Shown: one piece after another, positions 41,701-51,000 of the stretch | Position numbering within the stretch: position 1 is the first letter of the stretch | Layout: each line of letters opens with the position of its first letter | Source: Camarhynchus parvulus | Lineage: Eukaryota; Chordata; Aves; Passeriformes; Thraupidae | DNA length: 64,000 bases | Direction of reading: 5' to 3' | Assembly (NCBI RefSeq): GCF_901933205.1 | Contig: NC_044599.1 | Coordinates: forward strand, 2,492,841-2,556,840 | The notes under the pieces: model-generated | What the model saw: the letters and a program-made list of their open reading frames with translations, nothing else | Databases searched by the model: none | Told to the model about the DNA's origin: nothing | Made by a program: the position numbers and the translations under genes

Positions 41701-43643
41701 ATAATCCTGTGGAATTAACATTTCTGGAGATGAATATTCAGGCTGGGATTTTGGTGCATATCGCTGTGATCTCACCAGAGGTGAGAGGAATAGCGGACTT
41801 GTCTTTCCAAACCAGCTCTGGGTCTGCTAGGAGATAAAACCAGCACTGGGAGATAAAAAAAAACAATGGGAAGGATTCCACTGATGGATGGATGGAGAAA
41901 GAGATTTGCTTTTACAAATAAACTTTAGATTTGCTGATAAATGAAATTAGACATTGAAAGATGAAAGAAACAACGGGAAGAAAAACCCCCTAAATTCCAT
42001 AAGAATTAAAATTAAAATGGAGGGTTGTACATTAAAGGGGAATCTTTGGTATCAGGTGTTCTGGGAAGTCTGAACCTCTCAAGCACCTCAGAAACGGGGA
42101 AAAAGAGAGGGAAATTGGGATAAAAAGGAGGCTGCATTCTCCAAAAATCTGAGAGACCCCAGGGGAATGCCCCGTGGCCTCTGCTTTTATTGGAATAAAG
42201 CAAAAGGACTCCTCTGGTTCCTTTTTGGACATAAACCTCTGGTGTTTGTGGATTAATTTTCCTAACAGAGGGAATTTCCTGAACCCTCCTTTGGTGTGCC
42301 AGGATTTTCATCAGGTGAGATTACTGTAGCCTCAGCAGGAATTGATACACATCATCTATTACAGCCTGCGATAATCTCGTCTGATGAAAATCCTGGCACA
42401 CCAAAGGAAGGTTCGGGAAATTCCCTCTGGTGAGATCACAGCGATATGCACCAAAATCCCGGCCTGAATATTCATCTCCAGAAATGTTAATTCCACAGGA
42501 TTATTCATCTGACCAAAGCCCAACAATATGCATTCAATGTGCACCATCGATAAGATAAATCTGTGTCTCCTAGAATGTATTTTGCAGATTTTCCTCTAAC
42601 AAAGTGAATTATTTACCATTTTCGGGAAACTCTCAGCAAGAGCGGCGGCAAGAAAGGAAAACCTTCATGAAGATGCTAAAAAGATAAGATCGACGATAAG
42701 AAAGCAAGAAACCCTTCCCGAAGATTGGAAATGTATCAAAGGAGTTTGTGAGAGTTTTCTGTGGGTGATGCCCAGAGGAGAGGAGCCAGAGTGCCCCTCC
42801 TGTGTCACCCAGCACCGCCAGCCTGGGTCAGCGCCGATCTGAGCTTTGCTTGTGGCCTTTTCACCATTGTATTTTAATTCTGTTATAAATTCTCCTTATT
42901 AATCAAATTGGTTAATCCATTTATAACATAGCCTGTAATAGATGATGTGTATAAATTCATGCTGAGGCTACAGTAATCTCACCTGATGAAAATCCTGGCA
43001 CACCAAAGGAGGGTTATATGAAATTCCCTCTGATGAGATCACAGCAATATTCACCAAAATCCCAGCCTGAACGAAATGTTAATTCCACAGGATTATTTGT
43101 CTGACCAAAGCCCAACAATATGCATTCAATGTGCACCATTGATAAGATAAATCTGTGTCTCCTAGAATGTATTTTGCAGGAGATTTTCCTCTAACAAAGT
43201 GAATTATTTACCATTTTTGGGGAAACTCTCAGCAAGAGCTGCAGCAAGAAAGGAAAGACTTCATGAAGATGCTAAAAGGATAAGATCAACGATAAGAAAG
43301 CAAGAAACCCTCTCCAAAGCTTGGAAATGTATCAAAAGAGTTTGTGAGAGTTTTCTGTGGGTGATGCCCAGAGGAGAGGAGCCAGAGTGCCCCCCCTGTG
43401 TCACCCAGCACCGCCAGCCTGGGTCAGCGCCGATCTGAGCTTTGCTTGTGGCCTTTTCACCATTGTATTTTAATTCTGTTATAAATTCTCCTTATTAATC
43501 AAATTGGTTAATCCATTTATAGCACAGGGCTCAGCCCCGGGGGGAGCGGGAGCCGCGGCCTCACCTGCGATCACGGCGGTGTCGGCGTCCTCATGGCCGG
43601 GCGGGGTGGGAGCCTTCCTCAGGTACGGCGTGGTCGGGTCTTC
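38800..43643 (-). CDS. SMAGP: SMAGP, small cell adhesion glycoprotein (partial)
   Basis: Small single-pass membrane glycoprotein of epithelial cell contacts. Two exons are visible. Exon 43565-43643 encodes EDPTTPYLRKAPTPP then EDADTAVIA. Exon 38800-38963 encodes the transmembrane segment VVITLVFLTLLTVLVVIGIY, a juxtamembrane LYRNQGSYLTYE and the conserved C-terminus KDKEEYFI with stop at 38800-38802. GT-AG boundaries join in phase 1. Together they give 80 residues; the human protein has 97. The exon with the initiator methionine was not recognised between 43644 and about 47 kb, so the 5' end is missing from this call. The 4.6-kb intron is almost entirely mobile or inverted repeat DNA. Position between DAZAP2 and BIN2 matches mammals. 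Confidence 0.9.
38998..40655. repeat. Palindrome in the SMAGP intron, arms about 0.8 kb
   Basis: Sequence from about 38998 to 39770 reappears inverted from about 39805 to 40655. Outer ends share GGAATAATTACCAATA and its complement; the inner parts share CCCTCCCATGATAATTCCCT. Each arm contains repeats of a CACAGACACTTT(T)GGGCTGG type and an LTR-like segment (CCAGAATAAAGC on the right). The loop is about 35-60 bases. Confidence 0.85.
40690..41314 (+). mobile_element. Solo LTR, family A, with 4-bp target duplication
   Basis: 625 bp, starting TGTGAAAAATG and ending GGCGTTTTTTCACA, so the termini form an inverted repeat TGTGAAAAA/TTTTTCACA. Flanking ATTC occurs at 40686-40689 and 41315-41318. The polyadenylation-type region is ATTCCTATTAAAC. 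It interrupts the minus-strand copy of the unit repeat, whose uninterrupted versions are present nearby, confirming insertion. Retroviral LTR class is inferred from structure. Confidence 0.85.
41319..43530. repeat. Three copies of an unidentified about 585-bp unit with a 79-codon ORF
   Basis: Copy 1 is on the minus strand (40655-42350, interrupted by two LTRs). Copies 2 and 3 are on the plus strand (about 42350-42935 and 42936-43530). Copies 1 and 3 keep a 79-codon ORF (41359-41598 minus, 43199-43438 plus) starting MNYLPFLGK, rich in basic residues, with a CxxC motif near the end. Copy 2 has lost a base and its frame. Differences between copies are mostly amino-acid changing. The unit is unidentified; it may be an ERV internal or other mobile fragment. 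Confidence 0.75.
41782..42267 (+). mobile_element. Solo LTR, family B, with 4-bp target duplication
   Basis: 486 bp, starting TGAGAGGAATAG and ending TTTTCCTAACA. GAGG flanks it at 41778-41781 and 42268-42271. It contains TGGAATAAAGCAAAA and GGTATCAGGTGTTCTGGGAA like the copy at 13334-14254. It is nested in the minus-strand copy of the unidentified repeat; the empty site is visible in the neighbouring copies. Confidence 0.85.
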
Positions 43644-43649
43644 CTCGGG

Positions 43650-44370
43650 ACAGGGAGAGAGGGGGGTCAGGGAGGGCTGAGCCGGGTGGAGAATGTGGGA
43701 AGAGCGAGGAGAGGCGGCTCCAGGTGCTCACCTGAGCTCAGGTGGGGCTGATCTCCCTCCATCGCATCGGCTCCTTCCAGGGGAAGATTTGGGGTCCTTC
43801 AGAGCTGCCAAAAACAGCGATAAAAGCGGTGAATTCCCACTCAGCGCCCCATCACCTGGGCTCAGGTGGGGCTGAGATCCCTCCTTCCAGGTGAGGCTCC
43901 GGGTTCCTTCGGCGCTGCCAAAAATAGGGATAAACGTCGTGATTTCCCCCCAAACCAACCCAAAAAGCGCCGCGCGAGGGGGGTGGCACAGCACCAGTAA
44001 CGCACTGGAATTACTGAGGCTGGGGTCGCAGGCGGGGCAGGGAAGAACCAGTCCCTGGCTGGATTCACTCCCAAATTCTGAGACCTTCAAAGTGCCTGAA
44101 AGTCCTTGAAAATGCCCCAAACGCGGGGCCGGAGCTCGGGAATTGCCCGACCCACCTTGGCTGTGCCCGGTGGGGACCCCCGGAGTGTCCCGGCGGCGGC
44201 TCCGGGGCTCGGGGCCGGGCGGCTCCGGAGCGCGGGGGTTCCGTGACTCAGCGCGGTCGGAGCGAATCAAATCCCATTTGTTTGGGTTTTTTTAAAAAAA
44301 AGAGGAAATCGAGCGGCGGGAGCGGGGCAGGAGCGGGGCGGGGCCACGGCCGGGCCGGGAGCGGGAATTT
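43650..44370 (-). promoter_or_regulatory. SMAGP: Candidate SMAGP promoter region
   Basis: GC-rich with many CpGs at 44110-44360, a perfect AP-1 type TGACTCA at 44242-44248 and GC boxes near 44325-44345. It lies upstream of the first recognised SMAGP exon. At 43725-43880 a short sequence (CACCTGAGCTCAGGTGGGGC type) is duplicated. No initiator exon was found, so this is tentative. Confidence 0.35.
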
Positions 44371-45080
44371 GGGGTTGGGGGAGCCGGGAATTGGGGCTGG
44401 GGGAGCACCGGGAACTGGGGCTGGGGGAGCCGGGAATTGGGGCTGGGGCACCCCAGGAATTTGGTTTGGGGGACCCCGGAGTTGGGGCTGGGGAGGCGGG
44501 TTTGGGGGACCCCCGGGAGTTGGGGCTGGGGGAGGCGGGAATTGGGTCTGGGGGACCCCCGGGAGTTGGGGCTGGGGCTAGCCGGGAATTAGGTGTGTGG
44601 GGGAGGAGGCCGGGCTGGGGGAGCCGGGGCTGGGTGCTAGCGCGCCCCAGGAATTTGGTGTGGGGCGGGGTTGGGGCTGGGGGAGGGGGAATTGGGGTGG
44701 GGCCCCGGGAGTTGGGGCTGGGGGATGTCTGGGGAGCCCCGAGAACGGGGGCTGGGTGCTAGCCGGGAATTAGGTGTGTGGGGGAGGCGGGAATTGGGGC
44801 TGGGGGCGCTGGGAGTTAGGGTTGGGGTGCGGGTCTGGGGGATGGGTCGGGCGCCAGGAATTTGGTTTAGGGGAGCTGGGAATTGGGTCTGGGGGAGCCC
44901 CGGGATTTGGGGCTGGGGGGAGCCGGGAATTGGGGCTGGGGGGGAGCCCCGGGAGTTGGGGTTGGAGGAGCCGGGAATTGGGTCTGGGGGAGGTGGGAAT
45001 TTGGTTTAGGAGAGCCCCGGGAATTGGGTCTGGGGTCCCCGGGAATTGGGTCTGGAGGCGCCGGGAATTGGGTCTGGGGT
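44370..45080. repeat. Minisatellite (GGGAATTGGGGCTGGGGGAG)
   Basis: About 30 copies of a 20-24-bp unit GGGAATTGGGGCTGGGGGAG with GGGTCT variants. G-tract density gives quadruplex potential on the plus strand. Confidence 0.93.
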
Positions 45081-45179
45081 CCCCGGCAGCTCGGGCCGTT
45101 CCCGTTCCCGTCCCGCAGGGCTCAGGGAGGGGCGGCACCGAGCGGCAAAGCCGGGCTCGGGCTGGCAGCAGGCGCCTGC

Positions 45180-45880
45180 TCCTTAAACTCAGTTTTACTG
45201 AAAATCAGCTCCACTTTAAACCCAGCTTTAATTTAAATCCAGCTTTGCTTTAAACCTGGGTTTGCTGTAAGAGCAGTTCTGCTTTAAAACCAGCCCTGCA
45301 TTAAACTTTGCTTTGTTTTAAGCCTGCTTCACTTTAAACTTTGTTTTGCTTTAAACCTTGTTTTGCTTTAAACCCAGCTTTGCTTGAAACCTAACTCTGC
45401 ATTAATCCCAACTTTGTTTTAAACCTGATTTTGCCTTAATGCAGCTTTGCTTTAAACCCAGCTTTGCATTAAACCCGATTTTATTTCCAGCACAATTTTG
45501 CTTTAAGCCTGGTTTTATTTTAGTCCAGTCCTATGTTAAACCCAGCTTTTCTTTAAACTCATTTTGCTTTAAACCACCTTCACTTTAAGTCCAGCTTTTC
45601 ATTAAACCTAGCTTTGAATTAAAGCTGATTTTGCCTTAAAACCAGCTTTCCTTTAAACTGAGTTTGCTTTAGACACGATTTTGCTTTAAACACAGATTTG
45701 CATTACATCCCGAGCTGCTTTAACCCCAGCTTTGTTTTAAACTCGGTTTTGCTTTAAACCCAGCTTTGAATGACACCAAGTTTTGCTTTAAACAGTTTCG
45801 TTTTCAATCCAGTTTTGCTTTAAATCCGGTTTTGCTTTAACCCAGCCCCTCATTAAGCCCGGCTTTGCTCTGAGGCTCCC
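45180..45880. repeat. Minisatellite (GCTTTAAACCCAGCTTTG)
   Basis: About 32 copies of a 20-23-bp unit around GCTTTAAACCCAGCTTTG. It is unusually TTTAAA-rich for its GC-rich surroundings. Confidence 0.94.
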
Positions 45881-46610
45881 CCAGCAGAGCTCTCCGGGCC
45901 TTTCCAAAGCCAGCCACGACTCCCCACGGAGCAGCTGCTGCTCCCGGGCGGCCTCAGAGCAAAAACCGGGATTAAATTCCCCGAAATAAACTGGGGTTTA
46001 AGACAAGAAGAGGAAAAGGCGCCGCTGGGTGGAACAGGGGCTGGGCTGAGCTTTGGGAAGGGTTTATTGGGAAGAGTCTGGCATTGCCAGTGAGGAAAAC
46101 AAGCCAGTTCTGGGCCCCAGCACCCCAAAACCGCAACCCTGGGACCCACAGCGCCTGAGGATTGGGGTGCTGGGACTCACCAAAGGTTTAAGCCGAGTTT
46201 ATCCGAGGGAAGGGTTTGATTTCCATCAAACCACACGTGGTGGTGGAAGGGGAGCTCCTCCTGCTCTCTCCCGGGACAGGGATGCTCCCCACGGATCCCT
46301 CCCTGCTCAGGCCTCGGGATCGTGGGGAGGAATCACCCAAACGCCGCGGGAAGGCCCCGGTGCTTCCCGAACCCCTCGGCATTTCTGGCAGTGCCAGGCC
46401 GGGATCCAGCCCGGAAAGGGGCGGGGGGCTGGCAGCGGCAGTGAATCATTCCCATCCCGATGGATTTAAATGTGTTTTTAAAACAGGGCTGTGAAAAACC
46501 CTCATCTTCCTCATTCCTGCGCTCCGGCCGAGCGGCTCCAGGGCCGTTCCCAAGGGAAACCCTGCCCGGCTCGGCTGCTCTGATCCCAAAAACTCCTTCC
46601 AGGAGCGCCG
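45881..46610. other. Unique sequence, no gene confirmed
   Basis: No recognised exon. A consensus-like donor on the minus strand (CTTTG|GTGAGT at about 46163) could belong to an untranslated SMAGP exon; this is only a possibility. Confidence 0.3.
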
Positions 46611-47160
46611 GGGATGCAGCTCCCCCATCCCCATTCCCATTTCCGTGCCCGTTCCCGGTGCGTGGATGACGGGAGAGGAGCGAACCGTCCTTACAGATTT
46701 GTTAGGGGTGCTCGGCAGCGCCTTTACAGCCCCCCCCATTCCCATTCCTATCCCCATTCCCGTGCCCCTTCCCCGTGCCTGGAGGACAGGAGGAGCAAAC
46801 CGAGCCTACAACGATTTTTTAGGGGTGCTTGGGAGCACCTTTACAGCCCCTCCATTCCCATTCCCATCCCCATTGCCCTTCCCAGAGCCTGGAGGACGGG
46901 AGGAGCAAACCGTCCCTACAGATTTTTAGGGGAGTTGGCAGCGCCTTCACAGCCCCTCCATTCCCATCCCCATCCCCATTCCCGTTCCCGGTGTCTGGAT
47001 GACGGGAGAGGAGCAAACCGTCCCTACAGATTTTTAGGGATGCTCGGCAGCGCCTTCACAGCCCCCCCACTCCCATTCCCGGCGGATGGAGGATGGGATC
47101 ACCAAACCATCACCCCCGGCTCCTTTTGGGGTGCTCCGCAGCCCCTTTACAGCCACCCCG
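46610..47160. repeat. Tandem repeat, about 105-120-bp unit, 4-5 copies
   Basis: Each unit has a CCATTCCCATCCCCATTCCC stretch, then GGATGACGGGAGAGGAGC or GGAGGAC variants, then ACAGATTTTTAGGG and CGCCTTCACAGCCCC. Confidence 0.85.
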
Positions 47161-47960
47161 TCCCCTCCGCAGCGGGTGGATTGCGGAATTTGCTGCTCGC
47201 CCTCGATTCTTCTCCCTCACCTTGGGATGATCCCCTGGGAGCAGCACTTTGCTCCCCGTTTCCCCCTCAGCTTTCCTGCCGGATTTCCTGCTTTCAGCCT
47301 CTCCCTGTGGCAGGATCCGGCTTTTTCCTCCCCTCCCACCCCAAATCCCGCTGGAAAACGCCCGGCCGAGCCCCGACATTCCGGCCGAGCCCCAGTCGGG
47401 CCGCACACGCCGTCCCTCACTTCAGGGCTGCGGTGCCGCCGTGTCCGGATCCCTGTGCCTGGGATTTGCTCCCTGAAGCCCCCCAGGGCTCGGGAATTTC
47501 GGGAGGGGGGGACATCCCGGGATCCAGATCCCTCTCCTGCAGTTCTTACCTGCCGGCACCATGTGCGGCTCCAGGTGAAGGTGTTGCCCAGGTGAAGGCG
47601 TTGCCCTTTTCCTACCTCACCTTTCCAGTTCGGCTGGAATGAGGATCAACCCCCCCGGGATCCCTCCCCCGTTTAACCCCTCGCTGGCTGCGGGGCAAAC
47701 CCATCATCCCGGAGATTGGGGGAATTCTGGATCATGGGAGGGGAAAATCGGGGTGTTTTGGGGGGTTTTTGGAATGACAGCGCATTTTCCGGGAGCTGGT
47801 GGAACAGGCTCGACGCCTTTTCCCTGAGTCACGGGTGTTGGAGTGGGGGAGAGAGTGAAACCCCCACCCTCCCCCCCTACACTCCTCAGCCACCCCAAAT
47901 CCGCCGGCGGGGTCCCCCCGGACCCCTCCGCAATCCCAGATGGAGATTTGGGATTTTTCC
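47161..47960. other. Intergenic sequence, no gene seen
   Basis: GC-rich and non-repetitive, without a recognised exon. It lies between the SMAGP upstream region and the BIN2 3' end. Confidence 0.4.
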
Positions 47961-47972
47961 ACCTTTTCCATC

Positions 47973-47978
47973 TTTATT
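47973..47978 (-). terminator. BIN2: BIN2 polyadenylation signal
   Basis: TTTATT on the plus strand, i.e. AATAAA in BIN2 orientation, 72 bases past the BIN2 stop codon. Confidence 0.7.
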
Positions 47979-48049
47979 TCGGACGGGATGGGGGCTGGAA
48001 AATACTTTCTGGGGGATGAATTTGGGGAAGAAGCCACATTTCCCTGGGA

Positions 48050-51000
48050 TCAGAGGGCGCTGAGGAACTCGGGGGGATCCTGGGGGGAGTCTGCAGCACC
48101 TGAGGGGTCCCGGCTCGTGTCCTGGCTCGTGTCCGGCTCTGGCGTCCCGGAACAGCCCTGGGAGAGACACGGGGGTGACACTGGCACCTCGTGATTCCAT
48201 TGAATCCCACCCAAAAGGGACCGAGCCCCGCGCCCGTGGCAGCCGCCTGGCTTGGGGGTCCAGGGGGGCACCTGCGGCAGAGGGTGTCCCACGGGCTGGC
48301 TTTGTCCCCGGGGCCGCTCCCGTGTCTCCACATCCCTCCCGGGTGTCCCAGGCCCGGAATCCCCCTGGGTTCGTTCCTCGCTCCCACCCCGGCGCCCCCC
48401 AGAACCTTCCCACCTGAGTCCCGCGCACCTCTGGCTCGACATCCGCCGCCTCCGCGCTGTCCCCGGTGTCCCCGCGCTGTCGCCGCTCACCGCCGTGCTG
48501 GCACGGCTCCCGGGGACACGCCGGTGCCGCCGCGGGGCCGAGGACACGGCAGGGGACGGCTGCGGCGGGGGACGGCGACACCGCGGGCCGTGCCCGACCC
48601 TCCGCCCTGGGGGCCGTGCTGTCCCCTGCCGTGCCCGCGGCTGTCCCCGGCGCTGGTGGCAAGGCGCCAGCGGCCTGGGCGATGGCCTCGGATAAAATCA
48701 GTGACGCCAGGGAGGTGGCGATGCCCTCGGGCCCCCCCTGCGCCTCGCTGTCACCCCCCGGCTCCGCGGCTGTCGCCGATGGCTCCTGACCAGGATACAG
48801 AGAGTCGGGGCCGGAGATGGGCTCCGGGGGCTCCTCGCTGGACACCGACCCTGTCACCGCTGTCCCCTGCTCCGGGGGCTCCTCGCTGGACACCGACCCT
48901 GTCACCGCTGTCCCCTGCTCCGGGGGCTCCTCGCTGGACACCGACCCTGTCACCGATGCCGCCTGCTCCGGGGGCTCCTCGCTGGACACCGACCCTGTCA
49001 CCGATGTCCCCTGCTCCGGGACGCGCGCGCCGGGGCGGGCTCCTCGCTGGACACCGAGGCCGTGTCCAGGGAGCCCCCGCTGGCGGGCGAAGCCGGGGGG
49101 GGCCCGGGGGACACAGCCCCCAGCTCCGCGGGGATGGCGGTGTCGGTGTCGGTGGCGGCGCCGCCCCCGCCGGGGGACCCCGGTGTCACCTCCGCGTCCA
49201 GCACGGGCGCCTTGTCCGGGCAGGGGAACATGGCCGGGGGGCTCACGGGCGCCGAGATGACCAGAGAGCGCGATTGCTGGGGGGGACAGAAGGGTTCAAT
49301 TTGGGGTTCATCCTCGGGGAGTCACCATCCCAGCTTGCAGGGGACACTTCCCCATCCAGCAGGACCCCGATAATTCCCCAGGCCCACCAAGAAGCACCTT
49401 CAGCCCATCTTTGGCAGATGCTCACCCACCCCAGGACTGTGGGACTGGAACATCCATCACATTTGTGGGCGCTGGGGGCCAAAATGTCCCCTCAATCTCC
49501 ACTGACCCCTCATGTCCCCGGGTGTTACCTGGGGACACCTTTGATGATGAACACCTTGCTTGAGTGCTGCTTCTCCAGTTTGCTCATCACCTCGTACAGG
49601 TCCCGGTTGAGCTGGGGAAGGGGCACATAGAAACACTTCAGGGATCCCCCCAGGTGCCCCCCATCACCCGGGGGCTCAGCAGGGCCTCCAACACCTGGGG
49701 AAACCCCAAACACCCTCGGGCTGCTCTGAATGAATGAATGAAATGAAGAGCAAGGACCCTGGAGAGGCAGGGAACAGCGCCGGCATGGACACCTGGGGAC
49801 TCCTGGGGACACCTGGGGACACCTGGGGACATCTGGGGACACCCGAGGATGCCGGGGAGCAGGGGAGGTGTTTTCGGGTGCCTTCCCCACCTTGCTCATC
49901 TCCTTATAGAAGACGTCACGGAGGTTGGAGATGTTCTGGAAAACGGTGACGTAACAGGCGAGGCGGCTGTGGGGGAGAGGGAGGGGTCTGGGCGTGCCCC
50001 ACGATGTCCCATGGAGGGGACACCGGAGGGGACACCGGAGGGGTCTGGGGGTGCCCCACGATGTCCCACAGAGTGGTCTGGGGGTGCCCCACGATGTCCC
50101 ACAGAGTGGTCTGGGCGTGCCCCACGATGTCCCACGGAGGGGACACCAGAGGGGTCTGGGGATGCTCAGCCACCTCCCACCCATTCCCCCCGCTGAATCC
50201 CCAGCTCCGTGGGCCCCTCTCGGAAGGGGAATGTCCCCTCAGGGCCACCCCATGGATGCCGCGGAGCTGCCACCTCCCACTGTCACAGGCCCCCGTGGCC
50301 GATGTCCCCCCAGGACTCCCGATGTGTCCCCAGGGTGGACCTTGAGGAGAGACCCACGCAAGTTCTTCCCTGCATGGGGGGACCTCCCCCACCTGATGGC
50401 ACCCATGCCCCGCCTGTGCCCCCCAGCCCCACGACGTCCCCCTGCCCCACGATGTCCCCCAGCCCTACAATGTCCCCCCACTCCTGACGTGTCCCCCAGC
50501 CCCACAATGTCCCCCATCCTTGCCATGTCCCCCAGCCCCACAATGTCCCCCAGCCCCCTGGTCTCTGATGTCCCCAAGCCCTTGCGGTGTCCCCCAGCCC
50601 GATGACATCCCCACCCTACCCCCCGGTGACCTCCATGCCTGTGATGTCCCCAAATCCCCGCAGTGTCCCCCAGCCCCCCGCACGTCCCCGAGCCCCCGCA
50701 GTGTCCCCAGGCCTGTGACAGCCCGTACCTGCCGTACAGGACCGGCAGCTCCTCCCGCAGGTCCCTGTTCAGCTCCTCAAACACCGCCTGGGCTCTGTTG
50801 AACTCCTCCTCGGCCTGCGGGGAGGGACGGGGGGGTCGCGGCTTTGTCCCCACGGCCGGGGGACTATCCCCACGCGGGGGCTGTCCCGGGGAGTCCCAAC
50901 CTTGGCGATTTTGGCCTCGTCCTTTTTCTTGGCGCTCTGCAGAGCCTCCAGGTGGTGCCGGGCGCTGTCGTAGTCCACGAGTTTTCGGCCCCGCTTGGCG

